Shown piece by piece: positions 1 through 5,640 of a stretch of 16,012 nucleotides of DNA. The notes beneath the pieces are model-generated. The model had not been told where the DNA came from. It ran no database searches and saw only the letters and a program-made list of their open reading frames with translations. How positions within the stretch are numbered: position 1 is the stretch's first letter; every line of letters starts with the position of its first letter. The stretch is from Betaproteobacteria bacterium (GTDB taxonomy: Bacteria > Pseudomonadota > Gammaproteobacteria > Burkholderiales > Thiobacillaceae): NCBI GenBank assembly GCA_016873905.1, contig VGVU01000020.1:1-16012 (forward strand), read 5' to 3'. A program made the translations under genes and the position numbers.

Positions 1-114
1 CGTTTGCCGGCAACCTTTGAGATTGTCTATGGTCACGCCTGGGCCGGGACGCCGCAGCGCCCCAAGCATCCGCTGGGCGAGAGCGTGATCCGCTGGAAGT
101 CATCGACAGGCTGA
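1..114 (+). CDS. bioC: Malonyl-ACP O-methyltransferase BioC, C-terminal end (partial)
   Basis: Only the last 37 codons are inside the window; the gene starts to the left and ends at TGA 112-114. The reading frame begins RLPATFEIVYGHAW, which resembles the C-terminal strand of BioC-type SAM methyltransferases, where a LPxTYEVVYGHAW-like stretch is common. BioC methylates malonyl-ACP so that the fatty acid synthesis machinery can build the pimeloyl chain of biotin. The catalytic SAM-binding part is not visible, so the call rests on this tail and on bioD starting 8 bp downstream, a common bioC-bioD order. Another class I methyltransferase is possible but less likely in this context. Confidence 0.75.
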   Translation, partial: RLPATFEIVYGHAWAGTPQRPKHPLGESVIRWKSSTG

Positions 115-122
115 AGACGGCG

Positions 123-821
123 ATGCGAGCGGGTTTTTTCATCACAGGGACCGATACCGGCGTGGGTAAGACCCATACCACTTGCGCGTTGCTGGGTGCC
201 GCCGCGCAACTGGGTTATTCAACCATGGGCATGAAACCGGTGGCAGCCGGGTTTGAGCGGCAGGGTGATGCCTGGCACAACGACGATGTCGAGGCCCTTG
301 TTGCGGCCTCCAGCGTCAAAGCCGACCGCCGCTTGATTAACCCCTACGCCCTGCGTTCCGCCATTGCCCCGCATATTGCCGCCGAGCAACAGGGAGTGGC
401 CTTGCGCATTCCACCTGTGCGCGCGGCCTTCGATGCGCTTGCTGAACAGGCCGATGTGGTGTTGGTGGAGGGGGCCGGCGGCTTCGTCGTGCCACTCGAT
501 GCCACGCACGATATGGCCGACATGGCTGTGGCCTTGGGCCTGCCGGTGATCCTGGTGGTGGGTATGCGTCTGGGCTGCCTTAATCACGCGCTCCTGACGG
601 CGGAAGCGATCCGCCATCGTGGTTTATCGTTGGCGGGTTGGGTCGCCAATGATCTGGGGACTGACATGGCCGCCTTTGAGGCTAATCTGACGGCGCTGGG
701 GCAGCGTTTGGGCGGACCGGCGTTGGCGACATTGCCGTGGCACCCGGGCGAGCCTCCCGAGGCCGCGAGCCGACATGTGGCGCTGCCGCGCTGGCACTCC
801 TTGCTGAGGAAGGTGTCATAA
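123..821 (+). CDS. bioD: ATP-dependent dethiobiotin synthetase BioD
   Basis: BioD closes the ureido ring of dethiobiotin from 7,8-diaminopelargonate, CO2 and ATP in the cytoplasm, the penultimate step of biotin synthesis. The 232-residue protein has the expected family size (E. coli about 225). It shows the P-loop GTDTGVGKT at residues 9-17, the KPVAAG stretch with Lys38, an acidic NDD at 53-55, and VEGAGG around Glu116-Gly120, which lines the substrate and ATP site. A WVAND segment near residue 176 fits the adenine-recognition loop. The ATG at 123 lies 8 bp after the bioC stop with only a weak GACGG upstream, so translation is probably coupled to bioC. It is the last gene of the biotin unit; the next gene has its own promoter. 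Confidence 0.97.
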   Translation: MRAGFFITGTDTGVGKTHTTCALLGAAAQLGYSTMGMKPVAAGFERQGDAWHNDDVEALVAASSVKADRRLINPYALRSAIAPHIAAEQQGVALRIPPVRAAFDALAEQADVVLVEGAGGFVVPLDATHDMADMAVALGLPVILVVGMRLGCLNHALLTAEAIRHRGLSLAGWVANDLGTDMAAFEANLTALGQRLGGPALATLPWHPGEPPEAASRHVALPRWHSLLRKVS

Positions 822-826
822 GCGTT

Positions 827-852
827 TGTTGTGTCATGGTGTTGTGTCATGG
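827..852 (+). repeat. Perfect 13-bp tandem duplication downstream of bioD
   Basis: TGTTGTGTCATGG occurs at 827-839 and again, without any gap, at 840-852. It lies just after the bioD stop and about 20 bp before the -35 element of the next gene. It looks like a simple slippage duplication. No function is evident; the position is upstream of a promoter, so an effect on regulation cannot be excluded. Confidence 0.9.
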
Positions 853-871
853 CGGAAGATAAAAATACCAG

Positions 872-901
872 ATGACAACGCTCGGGTACTCTGTCTACAA
901 T
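872..901 (+). promoter_or_regulatory. Candidate sigma70 promoter of the Rrf2-SCO1 unit
   Basis: ATGACA at 872-877 (5 of 6 to the -35 consensus) and TACAAT at 896-901 (5 of 6 to the -10 consensus) are separated by 18 bp, giving a predicted start near 908 and a leader of about 30 nt before the ATG at 939. A good Shine-Dalgarno sequence, TAAGGAG, sits at 927-933. This is a pattern match by eye only. Confidence 0.55.
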
Positions 902-922
902 CGGACATCACTATCCTGTAGA
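894..922 (+). promoter_or_regulatory. Inverted repeat TCTACA-N17-TGTAGA, candidate Rrf2 operator
   Basis: TCTACA at 894-899 and TGTAGA at 917-922 form a perfect 6-bp inverted repeat spaced by 17 bp. The left arm overlaps the proposed -10 box and the right arm is just after the predicted start point, the expected position for an autorepressor site. Rrf2 dimers bind imperfect dyads of about 25-30 bp, so the overall span of 29 bp fits. Binding by the adjacent Rrf2 protein is inferred. Confidence 0.35.
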
Positions 923-938
923 TGACTAAGGAGCCCCT

Positions 939-1400
939 ATGGTTCTGTCCAGAACAAGTCAATATGCCGTTCAGGCGCTGATTTACATTGCGACCCAGCC
1001 CCGGGGTGAGCCCGTGCTGAACCGGGATATTGCCGAACGCCTGGGTGTGCCCTCTGCTTATCTGGCCAAAATTCTGCAAACCCTTTGCAAGCAAGGGTTG
1101 CTGGACTCTTTCCGTGGCCGACTGGGGGGCTTCCGGCTCAAGGACGGGATGCATTCGACCAGTTTGTTGCAGGTGCTCCTGATTACCGAGGGACCGCAGT
1201 TCACCGAAAGCTGTGTCCTGGGCCTGAAGGTCTGCTCCGACGAGACGGCCTGTCCGCTGCATAATGAATGGGCCCCGGTCAAGAAAAAGATCATCGCCAT
1301 GCTGACCCAATCGACGCTTGAGGATCTGGCCAAATCGGTGTTAACCGGGAAATATCGGCTCGCAGACATCCCGGTCAGCTTTGTCTCTGCCCTACCTTGA
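939..1400 (+). CDS. Rrf2-family transcriptional regulator with IscR-like Fe-S ligand set
   Basis: A 153-residue Rrf2-type winged-helix DNA-binding protein. The N-terminus (SRTSQYAVQALIYIA) and the helix-turn-helix around residues 28-50 (RDIAERLGVPSAYLAKIL), followed by the wing GRLGGFRL at 60-67, are diagnostic. Cys92, Cys99, Cys105 and His108 sit where IscR has its three cysteines and one histidine, so an Fe-S cluster is plausible; the spacing is C-x6-C-x5-C-x2-H, one residue longer in the first gap than in E. coli IscR. It is not next to isc genes, so it is probably not IscR itself. It lies 12 bp upstream of the SCO1 gene and upstream of the cbb3 operon, suggesting redox, iron, O2 or NO control of respiration. 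Start supported by TAAGGAG at 927-933. The ligand and target are inferred. Confidence 0.93.
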   Translation: MVLSRTSQYAVQALIYIATQPRGEPVLNRDIAERLGVPSAYLAKILQTLCKQGLLDSFRGRLGGFRLKDGMHSTSLLQVLLITEGPQFTESCVLGLKVCSDETACPLHNEWAPVKKKIIAMLTQSTLEDLAKSVLTGKYRLADIPVSFVSALP

Positions 1401-1412
1401 TCGGGGTTGGGC

Positions 1413-2006
1413 ATGTGGGTCTGGAGACCATGGTTTTTGGCAGTGCTTCTGGCGGTCGTGGGCTGTCAGCCCGCAAGCCAGAATGAGGCCGCCTTTCGGG
1501 GCACGGATATCAGCCACGAGAAATTTGGTGGCCCGCTGGACCTGAAGGATCACAACGGGGTTAAACGCAGCCTGACGGATTTTCGGGGCAAGTGGGTCGT
1601 GCTGTTTTTTGGCTATACCCATTGTCCGGATGTCTGTCCGACCACGCTGAGTGATATCGCCGAGGCCTTGAAGTTGCTGACCCCGGAACAGGCAAAACAA
1701 ATCCAGGTCCTCTGGGTGTCTGTGGATCCGGAGCGCGATACCCCTGACATGCTGCGCGACTATGTGACCTATTTCCACCCCGATTTTCTATCCCTGACGG
1801 GGACCGATGCCGAGATTGCCAAGGTGGCGAACGATTTCCGCGTTGTTTATCGCCGCCATGTCACGGCCGGGGTTGGTGGTTATCTGATTGATCATACGGC
1901 TGGAAACTATGTAATTGACCCGAATGGAAAGCTGCGCTTATTCCTGCCGTTTGCGCTCCCGGCGCCGGATATGGCGCACGATTTGCGCTTGCTGATGCAG
2001 AAATAA
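1413..2006 (+). CDS. SCO1/SenC/PrrC-family copper chaperone lipoprotein
   Basis: A 197-residue thioredoxin-fold protein tethered to the outer face of the inner membrane. The N-terminus has a hydrophobic signal ending in the lipobox AVVGC, so Cys18 should be lipidated. The copper-binding CPDVC motif (Cys71, Cys75) and the distal His161 in IDHTAG are all present, as is the typical VDPERDTP segment at 104-111. SCO proteins bind copper and help metallate oxidases; several act on cbb3 enzymes, which have CuB but no CuA, and the oxidase genes lie directly downstream. The ATG at 1413 is preferred, with GGGG at 1403-1406 as a modest ribosome site; an in-frame TTG at 1407 would add two residues. It is co-directional with the Rrf2 gene 12 bp upstream, probably one transcript. 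Confidence 0.95.
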   Translation: MWVWRPWFLAVLLAVVGCQPASQNEAAFRGTDISHEKFGGPLDLKDHNGVKRSLTDFRGKWVVLFFGYTHCPDVCPTTLSDIAEALKLLTPEQAKQIQVLWVSVDPERDTPDMLRDYVTYFHPDFLSLTGTDAEIAKVANDFRVVYRRHVTAGVGGYLIDHTAGNYVIDPNGKLRLFLPFALPAPDMAHDLRLLMQK

Positions 2007-2063
2007 ACCCGTCGCCTGCGTCTCGGCGCGCGGGCTCGCCAAGCGCATGGGGATCTCTTAGGC

Positions 2064-2093
2064 TTGCAGAGCGAAGGGGTTATTGCATATACT
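2064..2093 (+). promoter_or_regulatory. Candidate sigma70 promoter for ccoNOQP
   Basis: TTGCAG at 2064-2069 and TATACT at 2088-2093 (5 of 6 to TATAAT) are separated by 18 bp, predicting a start near 2100 and a leader of about 135 nt. The octamer TTGCATAT overlapping the -10 box (2083-2090) recurs at 2189-2196. No FNR/ANR box (TTGAT-N4-ATCAA) is present anywhere between the SCO1 stop and ccoN, although many ccoN genes have one. Confidence 0.35.
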
Positions 2094-2105
2094 TCCACGG
2101 CTTTT

Positions 2106-2135
2106 CTGCCCGCATCGTCCCAGCGGGCGGCTTTT
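2106..2135 (+). terminator. Hairpin plus short T-run in the ccoN leader (terminator or attenuator)
   Basis: CTGCCCGC at 2106-2113 pairs with GCGGGCGG at 2123-2130 (8 bp including one T-G wobble, 9-nt loop), followed by CTTTT at 2131-2135. It could end the Rrf2-SCO1 transcript. Because a promoter candidate lies just upstream (2064-2093), it could instead be a leader hairpin that reduces read-through or stabilises the ccoN mRNA. The T-run is short, so efficient termination is uncertain. Confidence 0.4.
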
Positions 2136-2225
2136 CCTTGAGGGTGAGCAGTAACGCGAGGTGTTTGGCCGGGAGGTCGCGCAGCGGGTTGCATATGAGA
2201 CGGTTGCAAAATAGATGGCTGCAAA

Positions 2226-2230
2226 AGAGG
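2226..2230 (+). promoter_or_regulatory. Ribosome binding site deciding the ccoN start
   Basis: AGAGG is followed by five A residues and then the ATG at 2236. This supports the start at 2236 over the in-frame ATG at 2215, which has no Shine-Dalgarno sequence. Confidence 0.7.
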
Positions 2231-2235
2231 AAAAA

Positions 2236-3681
2236 ATGACAACCACGGCATATTCCGCACCTGCGGAACAGTACGACTACGAGATCATCAAAAAATTCAC
2301 CATCATGGCCATCGTCTGGGCCGTGGTGGGTATGTTCGTGGGTGTGTATATCGCCTCCGAGCTGGCCTGGCCCTGGCTGAATTTTGATAGCCCCTACTTC
2401 TCCTTTGGCCGCTTCCGCCCCGTTCATACGGGGGCTGTGATTTTTGGCTTCGGCGGCTCCGCCTTGTTCGCCACCTCCTACTATGTGGTGCAGCGCACCT
2501 GCCAGACTCGACTCTGGGGTGGCGGTCTGATCCCGTTCACTTTCTGGGGCTGGCAGGTTGTCATCGTGCTGGCGGCGCTGTCCTATGTGACCGGTTACAG
2601 CCAAGGCCGCGAATACGCCGAGATGGAATGGCCGATTGATATCCTGATCGAGCTGGTGTGGGTTGCCTATCTGGCCATCTATATTGGTACGCTGATGAAG
2701 CGCAAGCAGCCGCATATCTATGTGGCCAACTGGTTCTATGTTTCCTTCATCCTAGCCACTGCGCTATTGCACACCTTTAACAACCTGGCGGTTCCGGTGG
2801 GGCTGTTTACGCTCAAGTCTTACAGCTTGTTCTCTGGCCCGATGGATGCGATGACCCAGTGGTGGTATGGCCACAACGCCGTGGGCTTCTTCCTGACCGC
2901 CGCCTTCCTGGGCATGATGTATTACTTCGTGCCCAAGCATGCCGGTCGCCCGGTTTACTCTTACCGTCTGTCCATCGTCCACTTCTGGGCGCTGTCCTTC
3001 ATGTATATGTGGGTCGGTACCCACCACTTGCACTGGACGGCATTGCCGGACTGGGCCTCCACCCTGGGTGCAACCTTCTCCATCATGCTGCTGCTGCCGT
3101 CCTGGGGTGGCATGATCAACGGCATCATGACCCTGTCGGGCGCCTGGGACAAAATGCGCACCGATCCGATCATGCGTTTCATGATCGTGGCGCTGTCGTT
3201 CTACGGCATGTCCACTTTTGAGGGTCCCTTGATGTCGCTGAAGGATGTCAACGCCCTGTCGCATTACACCGACTGGACCGTGGGGCATGTGCATTCCGGT
3301 GCCTTGGGCTGGGTGGCCATGATTTCCTTTGGCTCGATCTATCACATGTTGCCGCGCCTGTGGAATACCCAGATGTATAGCGTCAAGCTGATCAATGTCC
3401 ATTTCTGGTTGGCGACGGTGGGCGTGCTGCTCTACATCGTGGCGATGTGGATCTCCGGCATCATGCAGGGTTTGATGTGGCGTGCCTTCGACGACTTCGG
3501 CAACCTGCAGTACTCCTTTGTAGAGTCGGTCGCTGCCATGCACCCCTTCTATGCCATGCGCGCCATCGGTGGTCTGTTCTTCCTGACCGGTATGTGCGTG
3601 ATGGCCTACAACTGCTACAAGACCATCCGTCAGGGCCAGGCTGAGGCGAGTAATGCCGCCGCTGTGGCTCAGGCTGCCTGA
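2236..3681 (+). CDS. ccoN: cbb3-type cytochrome c oxidase catalytic subunit I CcoN
   Basis: The catalytic haem-copper subunit, an inner-membrane protein of 481 residues with the usual family length and 12 helices expected. It reduces O2 to water at a haem b3-CuB centre with high O2 affinity and pumps protons. The ligands can be assigned: His64 (VHTGAV) and His353 for low-spin haem b, His351 for haem b3 (GHVHSG), and His213 (GHNAVG), His263 and His264 (THHLHW) for CuB. Tyr257, six residues before His263, matches the cross-linked tyrosine of C-family oxidases, and Glu329 (FEGPL) matches the proton-channel glutamate. All key residues are intact. The start is ATG 2236, chosen for its AGAGG ribosome site; ATG 2215 would add seven residues. 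First gene of ccoNOQP. Confidence 0.98.
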   Translation: MTTTAYSAPAEQYDYEIIKKFTIMAIVWAVVGMFVGVYIASELAWPWLNFDSPYFSFGRFRPVHTGAVIFGFGGSALFATSYYVVQRTCQTRLWGGGLIPFTFWGWQVVIVLAALSYVTGYSQGREYAEMEWPIDILIELVWVAYLAIYIGTLMKRKQPHIYVANWFYVSFILATALLHTFNNLAVPVGLFTLKSYSLFSGPMDAMTQWWYGHNAVGFFLTAAFLGMMYYFVPKHAGRPVYSYRLSIVHFWALSFMYMWVGTHHLHWTALPDWASTLGATFSIMLLLPSWGGMINGIMTLSGAWDKMRTDPIMRFMIVALSFYGMSTFEGPLMSLKDVNALSHYTDWTVGHVHSGALGWVAMISFGSIYHMLPRLWNTQMYSVKLINVHFWLATVGVLLYIVAMWISGIMQGLMWRAFDDFGNLQYSFVESVAAMHPFYAMRAIGGLFFLTGMCVMAYNCYKTIRQGQAEASNAAAVAQAA

Positions 3682-3695
3682 TGGGAGAGAAGACC

Positions 3696-4439
3696 ATGTT
3701 CAAGAAATTTACCCACGAAAAGATTGAAACTAACGCTGGTTGGCTGATTGTGTTGACCATGTTTGCCATCAGCGTTGGCGGTCTGGTTGAGATTGCACCC
3801 CTGTTCCTGCTTGATGACACCATCGAGAAGGTGGATGGCGTACGGCCCTACAGCCCGCTGGAGCAGCGCGGTCGCGATATCTATATCCGTGAAGGCTGCT
3901 ACACCTGCCATTCGCAGATGATCCGCCCGTTCCGTGACGAGCAACTGCGTTATGGCCATTACTCGCTGGCAGCCGAATCCAAGTATGACCACCCGTTCCA
4001 GTGGGGCTCCAAGCGGACGGGTCCCGATCTGGCTCGCGTGGGCGGCAAGTATTCGAACGAGTGGCATACCCAGCACTTGATTCAACCCAAATCCGTTGTG
4101 CCGGAATCGGTCATGCCCAACTACCCGTGGTTAATGTCGCCGCTGGATGCCTCTGATGTGGCTGACCGTATGCGTGCCCTGCGCACCACGGGCGTGCCCT
4201 ATTCGCTGACCCAAGCCGAGTTTGAAAAAAATGTGAAGCAGTTTGGTGAGGACCATGCACGCATGTTCCATATCCCCAACGCCCAGACCAACCTGGTGAG
4301 CCAGGCGCAGGCCGGCAATTACGATGGTGACAACACGAGCGTTTCCGAAATGGACGCGCTGGTGGCCTATCTGCAGGTGCTGGGCACGATGGTGGATTTC
4401 AGCAAGATCAAGCCGGAAGACTTGGTCAAGTTCCGCTAA
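3696..4439 (+). CDS. ccoO: cbb3-type cytochrome c oxidase mono-haem subunit II CcoO
   Basis: A 247-residue membrane-anchored c-type cytochrome that passes electrons from CcoP to CcoN. It has one N-terminal helix at about residues 15-38, then a periplasmic domain with a single haem c site CYTCH (Cys68, Cys71, His72) and the probable axial Met140 in SVMPNYPW. The segment REGCYTCHSQMIRPFRDE is very typical of the family. The start is taken at ATG 3696, 14 nt after the ccoN stop, because GGGAG at 3683-3687 is well placed and the product begins MFKKFTHEKIE like other CcoO proteins. An ATG at 3681 overlapping the ccoN stop by one base would add five residues. Confidence 0.97.
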   Translation: MFKKFTHEKIETNAGWLIVLTMFAISVGGLVEIAPLFLLDDTIEKVDGVRPYSPLEQRGRDIYIREGCYTCHSQMIRPFRDEQLRYGHYSLAAESKYDHPFQWGSKRTGPDLARVGGKYSNEWHTQHLIQPKSVVPESVMPNYPWLMSPLDASDVADRMRALRTTGVPYSLTQAEFEKNVKQFGEDHARMFHIPNAQTNLVSQAQAGNYDGDNTSVSEMDALVAYLQVLGTMVDFSKIKPEDLVKFR

Positions 4440-4458
4440 TTGATGGGATAGTTTCCCG

Positions 4459-4638
4459 ATGTTGGAATGGTTCGCAAATCCGGCCAACAGCAAGCCTCTG
4501 GGTTTGCTGATCTTCTTCGTCACCTTTTGCCTGATCGTGCTCTGGGTGTATGGAAGTCGCAAGCGTAGCGAACGGCTGGAAGCGCATAAGAACATTCCCT
4601 TTCTAGATGACGACAACAAGGATACTCCGCATGGCTGA
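4459..4638 (+). CDS. ccoQ: cbb3-type oxidase small subunit CcoQ/FixQ
   Basis: A 59-residue protein between ccoO and ccoP. One hydrophobic helix at about residues 14-31 (GLLIFFVTFCLIVLWVYG) is followed by a basic stretch SRKRSERLEAHKN and the acidic tail FLDDDN. This layout and position are those of CcoQ, which helps hold CcoP in the complex and stabilise cbb3. The ATG at 4459 is 19 nt after the ccoO stop. The only Shine-Dalgarno-like sequence, GGGA at 4445-4448, can pair with TCCC at 4454-4457 in a small hairpin, which might lower its translation. The stop codon overlaps the ccoP start by 8 bp. Confidence 0.93.
   Translation: MLEWFANPANSKPLGLLIFFVTFCLIVLWVYGSRKRSERLEAHKNIPFLDDDNKDTPHG
4618..4622 (+). 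promoter_or_regulatory. Ribosome binding site deciding the ccoP start
   Basis: AAGGA inside the end of ccoQ lies 8 nt before the ATG at 4631. It favours that codon over the upstream in-frame ATG at 4607, which lacks such a site. Confidence 0.7.
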
Positions 4639-5545
4639 GAATACTGTCCAGACCACGGGCCACACATGGGATGAGACCCTGCAGGAATACAACAACCCGT
4701 TGCCGAATTGGTGGATCTATGGTCTCTATGTCACGATCGCGTTTGCGATTGTGTATTGGGTCATTTATCCGTCCTGGCCGGTCGGCAAGGACCATTTGCG
4801 CGGCATTGGCACGGTGACCTACACGAACAGTGCCGGCCAACCCGAGACCAATGGTTGGAATACACGCGCCAAATTGCTCAAAGAGATGCAGGACGGAGAC
4901 GCGCGGCAGAAACCCTACTTCGACAAAATTGCGGCCATGCCGGTCTCCCAGGTGGTCAAGGATCCGGAGCTGAACAGCTTCGTCCTGTCTGCTGGCAAGG
5001 CCTTGTTCTCCGAGAATTGCGCGGCCTGCCATCAGGCTGGCGGTCAGGGTAAGGTGGGTCTCTATCCCAACCTGGCCGACGATGACTGGAATTATGGCGG
5101 CAGCGTTGCTGAAATCGAAGCCACCTTGGTAGGTGGCCGTCGCGGTTATATGCCAGCCTTTGGCGAGGCCCTCGAAAAGTCGCAGATTGAGGCTATTTCC
5201 AGCTATGTGCTGGGATTGTCTGGTCACGCCGTGGACAAGGTTAAGGCGGCTGAGGGTAATGCCTTGTTTCACAGCAACACGGGTGCTTGTTACTACTGCC
5301 ATGGCGCGGATGCCAAGGGCCGCAAGGAATTTGGTGCCCCTAACCTGACCGACAAGGTCTGGCAGTGGGCGAATGTGCCTGCCGCCGCCGACATGAATGG
5401 CAAGATTGCAGCGGTGCGGAATGTCGTGACGGCCGGGCTTAACAAGGGCGTCATGCCGGCTTGGGGGGGTGAAAATGCGCGTCTCAATCCCGGCCAGATC
5501 AAGCTATTGAGTATCTATGTGCATCAGTTGGGCGGTGGCAAGTAA
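4631..5545 (+). CDS. ccoP: cbb3-type cytochrome c oxidase di-haem subunit III CcoP
   Basis: A 304-residue di-haem cytochrome c that takes electrons from soluble cytochromes and passes them to CcoO. The N-terminus GHTWDETLQEYNNPLPNWW is the family signature, followed by one membrane helix at about residues 27-46. The two haem sites are CAACH (Cys130, Cys133, His134) and CYYCH (Cys220, Cys223, His224). YPNLADDDWNYGG and YMPAFG after the first haem, and GVMPAWGG near the end, supply the usual axial-methionine regions. It lacks the extra N-terminal helix found in some two-helix CcoP proteins such as that of Pseudomonas stutzeri. It overlaps ccoQ by 8 bp, so translation is probably coupled. Last gene before a terminator. 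Confidence 0.97.
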   Translation: MAENTVQTTGHTWDETLQEYNNPLPNWWIYGLYVTIAFAIVYWVIYPSWPVGKDHLRGIGTVTYTNSAGQPETNGWNTRAKLLKEMQDGDARQKPYFDKIAAMPVSQVVKDPELNSFVLSAGKALFSENCAACHQAGGQGKVGLYPNLADDDWNYGGSVAEIEATLVGGRRGYMPAFGEALEKSQIEAISSYVLGLSGHAVDKVKAAEGNALFHSNTGACYYCHGADAKGRKEFGAPNLTDKVWQWANVPAAADMNGKIAAVRNVVTAGLNKGVMPAWGGENARLNPGQIKLLSIYVHQLGGGK

Positions 5546-5570
5546 ACCGGTCATCTGACCCAATATAGCG

Positions 5571-5596
5571 AGGCCCCGCTTTGCCGGGGCCTTGTT
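5571..5596 (+). terminator. Rho-independent-like terminator after ccoP
   Basis: AGGCCCCG at 5571-5578 pairs perfectly with CGGGGCCT at 5585-5592 (8 bp, mostly G-C, 6-nt loop), followed by TTGTT. The stem is strong and the T-run interrupted, so termination may be partial, allowing some read-through into ccoG. Confidence 0.7.
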
Positions 5597-5640
5597 GCAT
5601 TGAGGGGTGAGCATCAAGTCCCGGAATTACGAGTATTCCC

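Noticed and set aside
2764..3543. Long open frame (259 codons) antisense to ccoN
   Set aside because: It lies wholly inside ccoN, whose protein is unmistakable. The translation is rich in His, Gln and Gly without domain signatures, typical of the antisense shadow of a GC-rich gene.
5600..5632. Possible promoter for ccoG (TTGAGG ... AATTAC)
   Set aside because: The -10 match is poor and the spacing about 19 bp; I could not support it over read-through from ccoP.
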